Source: a virus. Taken from it: 38,336 bases of DNA. The position numbers and the translations under genes are program-made. Below, piece after piece: positions 14,584 to 21,212 of the stretch (position 1 is its first letter; the number at the start of each line of letters is the position of its first letter). The stretch covers positions 1 to 38,336 of IMG/VR virus record IMGVR_UViG_3300044731_000225. One strand, written 5' to 3'. The notes under the pieces are model-generated. The model was not told the origin of the DNA, searched no databases, and saw nothing but the letters and a program-made list of their open reading frames with translations.

Positions 14584-15906
14584 ATGAAAACGTTAACGCG
14601 CTCACAAATGCACGCATATCAAGTCACAAGCGTTGATAAAATAAAATTAACGCCTAAGTGTGCATTATTTCAACAATGCGGCTTAGGTAAGACTGTAAGC
14701 GCGTTAACGGCTATTGCTGACATAAACCCGCAACGGGTTTTAATTGTTGCGCCTTTGCGTGTTGCCAAAACGGTTTGGCACAATGAAGCGCAAAAATGGG
14801 CGCATCTCCAGCATCTCACGTTTAGCATTTGCGTTGGTACACCAGCGAAACGGTTAATTGCGTTGCAAAGTGATGCACAAATTCACGTTATCAATATCGA
14901 TTGTTTGTCTTGGCTTGTTAAAGATAGTGCAATAAAGCCTAAATACGACATGGTGATATTTGACGAATTTAGCCTTTTAAAAAGCCATTCAAGCCAACGT
15001 TTTAAAGCCGCTAAAGCATTATGCAAAAACATTGAGCGCGTGGTTGGGTTGACAGGCTCACCCGCTGCAAACTCGGTTCATGATTTATGGTCGCAACTTT
15101 TTTTGCTTGATGGTGGTGCGCGTCTATTTAAGACCGTTAGCGCGTTTAGATTGCAATGGTTTGACGTTGGCTATAATCAGTACACGTTTAAGCCTAAACC
15201 ATCCGCCATGAGCGAAATAACAGCCAAAATTGATGATATATGTTTATCAATGAAAGCCGCTGATTATTTAGATATGCCGCCCGTTGTTCACAATGAAGTA
15301 ATGGTTGATATGTCGCCAGCAGCTCACGCAACGTATAAAGAGATCCGCAAAGAGTTGATTGTTGAAGTTGGCAAAGAGACGATTGCTGTTGCTAACGCGG
15401 CTGTTCTTGTTGGCAAGTGCATTCAGATCGCAAACGGCTTTCTTTATGATGAAAACAAAAACGCGCTACATCTACATGATGCAAAAATTGATGCTCTTGA
15501 ATCAATCATAAGTGAAACCAACGCGCCTATTCTTTTGTTTTACACATTTAAATCTGATTTAGAAAAGATAAAATCACGTTTTAATTATGTGCAAACGCTT
15601 CAGGACAATTCAGAGCAAAAAGTAAAAGACTGGAACGCGGGAACAATCCCATTGCTTGCATGTCATCCTGCCAGTGCTGGGCATGGTTTAAACCTGCAGC
15701 AGGGCGGCAATGTGGTTGTGTGGTACGGGTTAACGCATTCTCTTGAGCTGTTTGAGCAAGCTAACGCGAGAATTCACAGGCAGGGACAAACAAAAACGGT
15801 GTTTATTCACTACATTTTAGCCGATAAAACAATAGATTCGGCAGTGCTTGCCGCGTTAAAAAATAAAGAAAAGGTACAAGATGCCGTTTTTAACTCATTG
15901 AAATAA
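14584..15906 (+). CDS. SNF2-type DEAD-like helicase
   Basis: 440 residues, a compact SF2/SNF2 helicase without accessory domains. Motif I is CGLGKT (32-37), Ia LIVAPLRVAKTVW, II DEFS (127-130) in place of DEAD/DEAH, III LTGSPAAN (156-163), and motif VI QANARIHRQGQTKTVFIHYI near the C-terminus. Phage members of this family often accompany VRR-NUC and may remodel or translocate on branched DNA. The gene begins one base after the preceding stop codon. It is intact and ends about 30 bases before the next operator. Confidence 0.9.
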   Translation: MKTLTRSQMHAYQVTSVDKIKLTPKCALFQQCGLGKTVSALTAIADINPQRVLIVAPLRVAKTVWHNEAQKWAHLQHLTFSICVGTPAKRLIALQSDAQIHVINIDCLSWLVKDSAIKPKYDMVIFDEFSLLKSHSSQRFKAAKALCKNIERVVGLTGSPAANSVHDLWSQLFLLDGGARLFKTVSAFRLQWFDVGYNQYTFKPKPSAMSEITAKIDDICLSMKAADYLDMPPVVHNEVMVDMSPAAHATYKEIRKELIVEVGKETIAVANAAVLVGKCIQIANGFLYDENKNALHLHDAKIDALESIISETNAPILLFYTFKSDLEKIKSRFNYVQTLQDNSEQKVKDWNAGTIPLLACHPASAGHGLNLQQGGNVVVWYGLTHSLELFEQANARIHRQGQTKTVFIHYILADKTIDSAVLAALKNKEKVQDAVFNSLK

Positions 15907-15934
15907 TTTAACTTTTACTTTTTATTTATTTATT

Positions 15935-15954
15935 TTGTAAATTATAATTTACAA
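15935..15954 (+). promoter_or_regulatory. operator copy 4 with embedded -10 box
   Basis: TTGTAAATTATAATTTACAA is a perfect 20-bp palindrome. Its centre contains TATAAT (15943-15948), but the -35 region is only T-rich, so the promoter may be weak or activator-dependent. It lies ~80 bases before the gene at 16034. A half-site, TAATTTACA, recurs at 16014-16022. Confidence 0.7.
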
Positions 15955-16033
15955 GATTAAAAAGAACATTTAATATATAACCACGCTTTCAAGAAGGCGA
16001 AACAATAATAAAATAATTTACAGAGTAAAGATC

Positions 16034-16444
16034 ATGAAATTAATTATTAAAGAAGTGAAGAAAGAAAAGTTTGAAAATGCTGATGTATTCAGCGGAGCGT
16101 TTCAGTCAAAAGGAGTCACAATTGAAGCAGTTGTGACAGACTGCCCAGACAGAGCTTGGCTGGAAGTTGGGTTCAATGACTTGACTGTTATTGATGGCAA
16201 AGAAATTTCTTTGTTTTTCAAAGATGACGCGCAAGACACACTTGCTGCGTTATGGCGTGTGCAACAACAGGTTGCAACTGATTTACCGCTGGTGAAAAAA
16301 GTTGTATCCAGCAAATTTATTGCTGAAGATATGCACGGCAGAGATGTCATGTGCGATACGCTTGAAGAAGCGTTGGACGCACATAAGAGATTTGGCAATC
16401 CACGCCAAATCGATGACGTGCAATTTATTTCTGGAGAAATCTAA
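16034..16444 (+). CDS. unknown 136-aa protein
   Basis: 136 residues; the first ~70 look beta-rich (MKLIIKEVKKEKFENADVFSG, then VTIEAVVTDCPDRAWLEVGF) and the C-terminal half is mixed helical with LEEALDAHKRFG. Two cysteines are present but in no metal-binding spacing. I recognise no family. It is the first gene after operator copy 4 and its stop codon overlaps the next start, so it forms a two-gene unit closed by the terminator at 16788. Confidence 0.75.
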   Translation: MKLIIKEVKKEKFENADVFSGAFQSKGVTIEAVVTDCPDRAWLEVGFNDLTVIDGKEISLFFKDDAQDTLAALWRVQQQVATDLPLVKKVVSSKFIAEDMHGRDVMCDTLEEALDAHKRFGNPRQIDDVQFISGEI

Positions 16445-16770
16445 TGGAAATCAAAATTTACTTCAGCATCATCAGCCATGACGGTGTAGAGATTGGCATT
16501 GCGGCTACAGCAACATTGTCAGGCAAATACATTCCTGCTGATTTTCACCACGACATTGAAGATGATCGTGAGTGTTTAGTTGACGACATTTCATTTACCG
16601 ATGAAGAAGGTGAAGAAATGATTGGTTCAGAAAAGTTAAAAGAAATTGTTTATGAACACATTGACGATAATTTTGTTCAAATATTCAATGATGCAGCAGC
16701 AGATACAGAAGAATTTGATATTTACATATCAGATTTTAAATCAGACTTAAATTATTTAGAATTAATTTAA
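16444..16770 (+). CDS. unknown acidic 108-aa protein
   Basis: 108 residues with a strong acidic bias (roughly one residue in four is Asp or Glu) and very few basic residues. A beta-rich start (MEIKIYFSIISHDGVEIGIAA) precedes the acidic stretch DIEDDRECLVDDISFTDEEGEE. Small highly acidic phage proteins are sometimes DNA mimics that block host nucleases or polymerases. That is a possibility only; no family is recognised. GGAG lies within the end of the upstream gene at good spacing. Confidence 0.75.
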   Translation: MEIKIYFSIISHDGVEIGIAATATLSGKYIPADFHHDIEDDRECLVDDISFTDEEGEEMIGSEKLKEIVYEHIDDNFVQIFNDAAADTEEFDIYISDFKSDLNYLELI

Positions 16771-16787
16771 AATTTACTCCTACCTCT

Positions 16788-16812
16788 GCCGCTAAGACGA
16801 GTGGCTTTTTTT
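16788..16812 (+). terminator. intrinsic terminator
   Basis: GCCGCT/AGTGGC (16788-16793 with 16800-16805, one G-U pair), loop AAGACG, is followed by seven T residues (16806-16812). It closes the two-gene unit after operator copy 4, so the small genes beyond depend on read-through or an unseen promoter. Confidence 0.7.
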
Positions 16813-16823
16813 GAGATACAAAA

Positions 16824-16985
16824 ATGAAAACTATTTACGATTTTTTACTAATGCTAGACCAAACTGGTTTTGCTTACGTTATTTTTATTTTAACCGCTGT
16901 TTATTTTTGGACAAAAAGCAATAAAGCAACAACTGAGCTTTACACAATTAAACGCGAATTATTAAAATTAAAGGCGGTTTTATGA
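16824..16985 (+). CDS. small single-pass membrane protein, 53 aa
   Basis: ATG 16824 opens a 53-residue frame with one clear hydrophobic helix, FAYVIFILTAVYFW (about 16-29), and a charged C-terminal part KSNKATTELYTIKREL. The stop TGA overlaps the next ATG (ATGA). No strong Shine-Dalgarno is seen. It is the first in a train of tightly overlapping tiny ORFs. Function is unknown; such phage membrane peptides include superinfection-exclusion and lysis-timing factors. Confidence 0.6.
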   Translation: MKTIYDFLLMLDQTGFAYVIFILTAVYFWTKSNKATTELYTIKRELLKLKAVL

Positions 16986-17230
16986 GCGCAACACTAGCAT
17001 TAACACTTAGTTTTTTAACAGTCGATACCACAATCGACAAAAAAGGCCATACAACGCAAGTTGAACGCATTGCCTATACTACAACGGCAATACCTTATGA
17101 CACGCGCCAAGCATGCGCTAACGCCAAAGAAGAATGGCAGTTTGCTGTTGGTGCTTACCAGATGTCAAAACGCCCAGCACGGGTGATTATGGCGGTCTGC
17201 AATGACAGCGCAACGGGAGTAGTAGAATGA
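16982..17230 (+). CDS. small two-cysteine protein, possibly exported
   Basis: 82 residues. A hydrophobic start (MSATLALTLSFLTV) without a basic n-region could be a weak signal sequence or a buried strand. Cys45 and Cys73 are spaced so that a helix (ACANAKEEWQF) and a strand (VIMAVCND) each carry one, suggesting a disulfide if exported. The arrangement matches the 66-residue protein at 18930 and the two may be paralogues. It overlaps both neighbours by 4 bases. No family is assigned. Confidence 0.65.
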   Translation: MSATLALTLSFLTVDTTIDKKGHTTQVERIAYTTTAIPYDTRQACANAKEEWQFAVGAYQMSKRPARVIMAVCNDSATGVVE

Positions 17231-17427
17231 AAAACGATTTAATTTGGGTAGCTATTTGTTCATTCTTAATAGGTGCATTGCTTTGCTTTATTACAATAGC
17301 AGCAACACACAGACATCATTATGAAATCATTAAAACAAATATTGGCGAGTTTGTTTTAAGAGACGGTAAGATTTTCACCGTTTATGAGATGCAACGCAAT
17401 GTTGCTGGGGATATGGTGGCGAGATGA
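17227..17427 (+). CDS. small membrane protein, 66 aa
   Basis: 66 residues with a strong N-terminal transmembrane helix, LIWVAICSFLIGALLCFITIA (about 5-25), and a charged C-terminal domain containing THRHHYEII and LRDGKIFTVYEMQ. The start overlaps the upstream stop (ATGA) and the stop overlaps the next gene's start. It is anchored in the inner membrane by one helix; function is unknown. Confidence 0.7.
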   Translation: MKNDLIWVAICSFLIGALLCFITIAATHRHHYEIIKTNIGEFVLRDGKIFTVYEMQRNVAGDMVAR

Positions 17428-17573
17428 AACAAATCCCATTAAAAGAACACCTAGAAAACCGTCTGCGTGAACTCAAAGAAGAACGCAGACAATTAAAAAA
17501 TCAAAAAATGCGTAGTATCAAAGAAACGCAAAATATTTTTCACATTTTAGAGGAGTTAAATAAAAATGGCTGA
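17424..17573 (+). CDS. small coiled-coil protein, 49 aa
   Basis: ATG 17424 overlaps the previous stop. The 49 residues are almost wholly helical and charged: EHLENRLRELKEERRQLKNQK, with heptad-like leucines, followed by NIFHILEELNKNG. It is probably a small coiled coil. The GAGGAG that serves the next ORF lies in its last codons. Function is unknown. Confidence 0.6.
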   Translation: MKQIPLKEHLENRLRELKEERRQLKNQKMRSIKETQNIFHILEELNKNG

Positions 17574-17643
17574 ATTAATTTTTTGGACTGGCATTTTTGT
17601 TTTAATAGTTTGTTTTATGGTGGAGTACGCGCGTGGAGATTGA
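17566..17643 (+). CDS. 25-residue membrane peptide
   Basis: ATG 17566 is preceded by GAGGAG at 11-12 bases. It encodes MAELIFWTGIFVLIVCFMVE and five more residues ending EYARGD: a single hydrophobic helix with an acidic N-terminus. It overlaps the ORFs on both sides, consistent with translational coupling. Too short for homology; supported by the ribosome site and composition only. Confidence 0.45.
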   Translation: MAELIFWTGIFVLIVCFMVEYARGD

Positions 17644-17710
17644 CGACATTGCAGCATTAATATTCTATGTATTAGCACTGATAATAGCGGGGATATGGCT
17701 ATGGCATTGA
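17633..17710 (+). CDS. 25-residue membrane peptide with GTG start
   Basis: GTG 17633, with GGAG 8 bases upstream, opens a frame reading MEIDDIAALIFYVLALII then AGIWLWH, one transmembrane helix after an acidic start. It overlaps the preceding peptide by 11 bases and the zinc-type ORF by 10. Two consecutive single-helix peptides in this arrangement may form a hetero-oligomer, but this is inference. Confidence 0.45.
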   Translation: MEIDDIAALIFYVLALIIAGIWLWH

Positions 17711-17862
17711 TTAAACCAGTTGAGAAGGTAACACCAACGCCAAGCGCAACAAACTGCCAGCACAAAACATGGCGGCAATATGTAAGCAGAGGAATTAGGG
17801 AGTGTGATCGTTGTCATGAAATACGCCCTATTTTTGATTTAAAAATTGAACATCAAAGGTAA
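17701..17862 (+). CDS. small zinc-finger-like protein, 53 aa
   Basis: ATG 17701 starts a 53-residue frame containing NCQHKTWRQY then RECDRCHEIRP: Cys19, His21, Cys35, Cys38 and His39 suit a zinc-binding knuckle. Small Cys/His proteins with this pattern recur among phage early genes, usually of unknown role. It ends 4 bases before the next gene's start; its last codons carry the AAAGG that probably serves as that gene's ribosome site. Confidence 0.6.
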   Translation: MALIKPVEKVTPTPSATNCQHKTWRQYVSRGIRECDRCHEIRPIFDLKIEHQR

Positions 17863-17866
17863 TAGC

Positions 17867-18508
17867 ATGGTGCAACCAATAAAAAAAGATTTAAAAGTTT
17901 CGCTTAAAGAGTTGGAAAGTATAAAAGAAAATATTATTTATTGTGGCGGCACAGGCACGTTTTACAGAAAAAGAACACCTGACAAGCCATTGGCTTTTAA
18001 CTATGCAAATCGTCACGCTACTATTGCTATTAAAAAAGAAGGTGGCAAAAAATACTTTACCGCATGGCGCATGGCTGTTTATTTTTCACACGGTTATTAT
18101 CCAAGTTTTGAGGATGCTGTTATTTTTAAAGATGGTGATAATTATAATTTTAGAATTAATAACATTGTTGTTTGCCATCCAAACGAAGATGAACAAACCG
18201 TTTTAGACTTTGCTACTGAGCATGGTTTATCGCCACAAACGGTTAATTATCGCATGAGAAATGCAATACGATTTGAGCGCATTGTAAAAAACTGGAGAGT
18301 GTTTTTTTATGATAAAAAAGAGTTTACGAAATACTGCGGTGACATGATTGGTAGAAGGTTGGTTGTTGATGATGAAGGAATCGAGCACATACAAATTAAG
18401 CGCATTAACTTATCAGAAAGCCAGCGCGGAAATAAAACCGCACGGGAATTTTTAAAAACGTGGATTGGCGACATGCCGACAAGATGGGAGATGACATTAT
18501 GCAGATAA
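17867..18508 (+). CDS. degenerate HNH-like protein
   Basis: 213 residues from ATG 17867 (AAAGG upstream; the in-frame TTG at 17846 is less likely). The segment AWRMAVYFSHGYYPSFEDAV then FKDGDNYNFRINNIVV aligns with the core of phage HNH/AP2-type endonucleases, where one expects an HRLAW, DHING, DNRxxNL pattern. The catalytic Asp-His pair is replaced, although Asn in FRINN remains. A following helix-turn-helix-like stretch HGLSPQTVNYRMRN could bind DNA. It may be a repurposed or decayed homing endonuclease acting as a DNA-binding protein. The dUTPase start lies within its last codons. Confidence 0.6.
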   Translation: MVQPIKKDLKVSLKELESIKENIIYCGGTGTFYRKRTPDKPLAFNYANRHATIAIKKEGGKKYFTAWRMAVYFSHGYYPSFEDAVIFKDGDNYNFRINNIVVCHPNEDEQTVLDFATEHGLSPQTVNYRMRNAIRFERIVKNWRVFFYDKKEFTKYCGDMIGRRLVVDDEGIEHIQIKRINLSESQRGNKTAREFLKTWIGDMPTRWEMTLCR

Positions 18509-18933
18509 AAAAAGTAAGACCAAACGCAATCATTCCGCAATTACAAACCGAAGGCGCAGCCGCTATTGATTTATGCGCTTGTATTGAAGAAACCATGCTT
18601 TTAACACCAGAAACGCCTGTTTTAATTCATACAGGCATTGCAATACATATTGCTGACAAGTCTGTTGTTGGTTTGATTGTACCACGCAGTGGGCTGGGTT
18701 TTAATTATGGCGTTGGTTTGATGAACACGGTTGGCGTAATTGACAGTGATTATCAAGGCGAAATTATGGTTAAGTTGCGCATGACACACGGTGATAGTTA
18801 TCGAATCCAACCTAACGAACGGATTGCTCAAATGTTTTTTGTGCCTGTATTGCGTCCGATATTTGAAGAAGTTGAAGAATTTAGCGCAGTGACTGAGCGT
18901 GGTGTTGGTGGTTTTGGGAGTACAGGGAAATGA
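18499..18933 (+). CDS. dut: deoxyuridine triphosphatase
   Basis: 144 residues from ATG 18499, chosen over an upstream ATG because GGGAG is 8 bases before it and family members start here. All five dUTPase motifs are visible: AAIDLCA, PRSGLG, GVIDSDYQGEI (with catalytic Asp), RIAQMFF, and the C-terminal GVGGFGSTGK that closes on substrate. It hydrolyses dUTP to dUMP and pyrophosphate, keeping uracil out of phage DNA and feeding dTMP synthesis. It acts as a trimer. It overlaps its neighbours on both sides. Confidence 0.95.
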   Translation: MQIKKVRPNAIIPQLQTEGAAAIDLCACIEETMLLTPETPVLIHTGIAIHIADKSVVGLIVPRSGLGFNYGVGLMNTVGVIDSDYQGEIMVKLRMTHGDSYRIQPNERIAQMFFVPVLRPIFEEVEEFSAVTERGVGGFGSTGK

Positions 18934-19130
18934 TTGCAACAACAGCTTATATTTTAATTATCGCTGTAACAACTCACGGTGAGCTTACACAATCAACAAT
19001 CGAATTTGCAGACAAGGCTTCGTGTGAAAGCGCGGCAGTTAGACAGGATTTTGCGTTTAAAAATTTGCAGTTTGCAGGTAGATGGAATTTAACCTGTCAT
19101 CCTTACGCACTTAATGAGATTAAAAAATGA
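18930..19130 (+). CDS. small two-cysteine protein, 66 aa
   Basis: 66 residues: a hydrophobic N-terminal stretch MIATTAYILIIAV, then SCESAAVRQDFAF and WNLTCHPYAL carrying one Cys each. This resembles the 82-residue protein at 16982 in length, order of elements and cysteine placing. It is possibly exported or periplasmic with a disulfide. It starts inside the dUTPase stop (ATGA) and its end overlaps the next gene. Function is unknown. Confidence 0.65.
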   Translation: MIATTAYILIIAVTTHGELTQSTIEFADKASCESAAVRQDFAFKNLQFAGRWNLTCHPYALNEIKK

Positions 19131-19594
19131 TTCAGCAAATACTTCAGCGCGGAAACCGTCAAGGCATGACAATGCGCGAAATAACCGAGCTAACAGATTT
19201 AAAGCAACATCAAGTGGAATTTAAGGTTCAAAAGTTAATCAAAGACGGTATTGTGCATAAGTCTGTTGATAGAATAGACAATGCGTATTTGTACACGTTG
19301 ACAAGCTATGAAGAATTGACGCCACCTGTTGAATGTTCGCCCGTTAGATTAGATAATGTCATTAAACACTTGAACAAGCAAAAAGAAACCGTAAACTCAC
19401 CAGCGCACTATAATAGCGGCAATGTTGAATGTATTGACGCAATCGAATCAATGCTAACCAAAGACGAATTTATCGGATTTTTGCGCGGGAACATATTAAA
19501 ATATCAGTGGCGTTATAAGCAAAAAAACGGTGCTGAGGATTTAAAAAAGGCGCAGTGGTATTTTGATAAGTTAAAAGAAAAAGAGGGCGTGTAA
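19127..19594 (+). CDS. winged-helix + DUF3310 (T7 gp1.7-like nucleotide kinase) fusion
   Basis: 155 residues. Residues 1-65 look like a winged helix-turn-helix (MTMREITELTDLKQHQVEFKV, then KDGIVHKSV). Residues ~88-153 match DUF3310: SPAHYNSGNVECIDAIES, then FLRGNILKYQWRYKQKNG and DLKKAQWYFDKL. T7 gp1.7, a member of this family, phosphorylates dTMP and dGMP. Fusion to a DNA-binding type domain is uncommon in my knowledge. Beside dUTPase it suggests a small nucleotide-supply module. It ends in ATG overlap with the next ORF. Confidence 0.82.
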   Translation: MIQQILQRGNRQGMTMREITELTDLKQHQVEFKVQKLIKDGIVHKSVDRIDNAYLYTLTSYEELTPPVECSPVRLDNVIKHLNKQKETVNSPAHYNSGNVECIDAIESMLTKDEFIGFLRGNILKYQWRYKQKNGAEDLKKAQWYFDKLKEKEGV

Positions 19595-19725
19595 TGTATG
19601 AATTTAAAAGTGGTAAACCATCAGGCGGCTTGCGTTATCAAGCCATGCGCGATTATTTGATAAAATTAAAATGGTTTGCAGATAATCCCATGCAACCCGT
19701 GTTTATAAGTGAACGCAGTGCATGA
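19594..19725 (+). CDS. unknown 43-aa protein
   Basis: ATG 19594 overlaps the previous stop (TAATG). The 43 residues include GGLRYQAMRDYLIKLKWF, a likely amphipathic helix, and end with PVFISERSA. No membrane helix or metal site. It belongs to the overlapping train of short genes at the end of the rightward unit; function is unknown. Confidence 0.55.
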   Translation: MYEFKSGKPSGGLRYQAMRDYLIKLKWFADNPMQPVFISERSA

Positions 19726-19847
19726 AACCACGTTTAAAAAAACTAGGCAATTTATGGTTATGCTATACACAAACAACCATAGTTTGCACTGGTTCAACAC
19801 CTGAGCAAGCCTATCAAAAATGGATAAGTAAAAATGTTAAAAAATAA
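19722..19847 (+). CDS. unknown 41-aa protein
   Basis: ATG 19722 overlaps the previous stop (ATGA). The 41 residues read as two strands and a helix: NLWLCYTQTTIVCTGSTPEQ followed by AYQKWISKN. This beta-beta-alpha order resembles small phage proteins of the 'WhCxg..pxeAyxxW' kind, function unknown. Basic at both ends. It overlaps the next gene by 14 bases. Confidence 0.55.
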   Translation: MKPRLKKLGNLWLCYTQTTIVCTGSTPEQAYQKWISKNVKK

Positions 19848-19998
19848 CACTAAACCAATAGCTAAAATAACACAAAACGGATTTATTAAATTTTTTGATT
19901 CTAATGGATTGCCAAATATTCGGCATGATAAATCTTTTTATTGTGCTAAAGACTATGAAAAATTAAAAAATGATGGTTATCACGTTATCTTTTTATAA
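19834..19998 (+). CDS. last rightward gene, unknown 54-aa protein
   Basis: ATG 19834 opens 54 residues, Lys/Asn rich (KITQNGFIKFFDSNGLP, then YEKLKNDGYHVIFL), probably a small alpha/beta fold with a single Cys. It has no Shine-Dalgarno of note and is likely translated by coupling with the preceding gene. It ends 4 bases before the bidirectional terminator. Confidence 0.5.
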   Translation: MLKNNTKPIAKITQNGFIKFFDSNGLPNIRHDKSFYCAKDYEKLKNDGYHVIFL

Positions 19999-20002
19999 AA
20001 AC

Positions 20003-20028
20003 AAAGCCGCTGGATAAGCGGCTTTTTT
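20003..20028. terminator. bidirectional terminator between converging units
   Basis: A 9-bp perfect stem AAAGCCGCT/AGCGGCTTT (20003-20011 with 20017-20025) with loop GGATA has a T run on the rightward side (to 20028) and a T-rich stretch on the leftward strand (20002-19991). It separates the last early gene from the endolysin stop and terminates both units. Confidence 0.85.
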
Positions 20029-20029
20029 A

Positions 20030-20476
20030 TTATGGAGTTAAAAATAATTCTGCTTCAGCATTTCGTCTTCGAGTTAATCCAGCAAGCGGTTTACCACCTG
20101 CTTTATCCCAACGCAAAAACTGTTTTGCTATTTCTGCCTTGTCGTCACCGGCTTTTAGCATTTTAACGAGTGTTGATTTAAAAAAGTTACCTGCGCCAAT
20201 GTTGTAACATAAGCAAACAAGTGCATCATATTCATTTTGTGTTAATTCAACACCTGTTGCATTGACGGCTTTTTCGTATTGCCCAATTGTTGCAGCCAGT
20301 AACGCCATTGCCGCGCCTTCATTTGGTAGCGTTCTATTTTTAGTGACTGGTGTACCATCACCATAATGTGTTGAGCCAATACCAATAGTCCATACACCCG
20401 CAGGGCATTGATACGCTTTGAGCTTGCAACCTTCAAATTCTTTAATTAATTTTAAACCGCGTTCGCCTGTTTTCAT
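20030..20476 (-). CDS. endolysin, GH24 lysozyme
   Basis: 148 residues of the phage lysozyme (GH24) family: catalytic Glu15 in IKEFEG, then AYQCPAGVWTIGIGST, where Cys24 stands at the usual Asp position and Thr30 completes the site, as in several lambdoid lysozymes. The C-terminal LTRRRNAEAELF is typical. It cleaves the N-acetylmuramic acid-N-acetylglucosamine linkage of peptidoglycan. There is no signal or SAR anchor at the N-terminus, so release depends on a holin. It is the last gene of the late unit and overlaps the membrane protein gene upstream by 4 bases. Confidence 0.93.
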   Translation of the reverse strand: MKTGERGLKLIKEFEGCKLKAYQCPAGVWTIGIGSTHYGDGTPVTKNRTLPNEGAAMALLAATIGQYEKAVNATGVELTQNEYDALVCLCYNIGAGNFFKSTLVKMLKAGDDKAEIAKQFLRWDKAGGKPLAGLTRRRNAEAELFLTP

Positions 20477-20715
20477 TTTCTCGATCTCATAGAAAGTACC
20501 GTAATTAATTTTTGTGTAAGCCGTATCATGTCGTTATCGAGCAGGCGTATTTGGTCGATTAATTCAATCAGCGCGTCTGTTGTTTCAGTAAGTATTGGCT
20601 TAACAATTGTCGTTACCCATATCCAAACAAAATAGACGATATACCCCATGCTACTTGATGCAATAATAGGGAATCCATACTGGTTGATATATTTAGCTAA
20701 TGCGTCAACATCCAT
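20473..20715 (-). CDS. holin-like protein A
   Basis: 80 residues with a hydrophobic region FPIIASSSMGYIVYFVWIWVTTIV (about 15-38; only key residues needed: Gly14-Phe-Pro and Trp30/Trp32) and a C-terminal amphipathic helix with leucine heptads. It lies just before the endolysin gene and overlaps it. The layout and the GFPI opening are shared with the next gene, so the two look like paralogues, possibly a holin/antiholin pair. There is no experimental class I can assign. Confidence 0.7.
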   Translation of the reverse strand: MDVDALAKYINQYGFPIIASSSMGYIVYFVWIWVTTIVKPILTETTDALIELIDQIRLLDNDMIRLTQKLITVLSMRSRK

Positions 20716-20993
20716 TAATCAATTCTCTTTTCTTGGGGATTATTAAAACGTGCCACTTTTTCTTTCTCAATTGGCATATCAAGTGTTTCTGTCATGAGTA
20801 CGTCTATTTTTACAATATCCTCTGACATAGCAGTGACACGTTTATCAAGTTGCTTGATGATACCGATAAGGCTTTTAATCTTTTCAAGTACGCTATCAAG
20901 CAGGAATTTAATGGTCAAAAATACAAAGTACATTCCCACGCAAGCAGCGGCAATGGGGAAACCTACATCCGTTGCGAACTGTAGGAATTCCAT
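20715..20993 (-). CDS. holin-like protein B
   Basis: 92 residues with a transmembrane helix around 12-34 (GFPIAAACVGMYFVFLTI) and a long C-terminal amphipathic helix ending in a charged tail. Like its downstream neighbour it begins with a short polar segment, then GFPI, then one helix, then a leucine-patterned helix. Probable holin or antiholin; tandem duplication is the simplest explanation of the pair. It overlaps the neighbours by one base each. Confidence 0.7.
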   Translation of the reverse strand: MEFLQFATDVGFPIAAACVGMYFVFLTIKFLLDSVLEKIKSLIGIIKQLDKRVTAMSEDIVKIDVLMTETLDMPIEKEKVARFNNPQEKRID

Positions 20994-21205
20994 TATTTAC
21001 TTGTCCACCAAGCAATAAACGAAAACAATGCGCCAATGGTGAAGACAATGCCGCCAATAAATCCTTTATAGCGTGTTTGCTCGTTCTTCATTTCTTCAAG
21101 AGTTGCAATTATGGCGTCGAGTTTCTTACCGCGATCTTCAAATATTTCTTCAAGGTTTTCAATTCGTTGCTCTACTTTAGCAAGGCGGCAGGCTTCGTCA
21201 GGCAT
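20993..21205 (-). CDS. XhlA-like coiled-coil membrane protein
   Basis: 70 residues: an N-terminal coiled coil (AKVEQRIENLEEIF, then KKLDAIIATLEEMKNEQ) and a C-terminal transmembrane helix GFIGGIVFTIGALFSFIAWW. This is the layout of haemolysin XhlA-like holin accessory proteins. Together with the two holin-like proteins and the lysozyme it forms the lysis cassette. No Rz/Rz1 spanin pair is recognisable. Confidence 0.7.
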   Translation of the reverse strand: MPDEACRLAKVEQRIENLEEIFEDRGKKLDAIIATLEEMKNEQTRYKGFIGGIVFTIGALFSFIAWWTSK

Positions 21206-21212
21206 TTTATTC

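Noticed and set aside
17846-18508. HNH-like gene starting at 17846
   Set aside because: That codon is TTG with no ribosome site, and it overlaps the zinc-type ORF; ATG 17867 has AAAGG.
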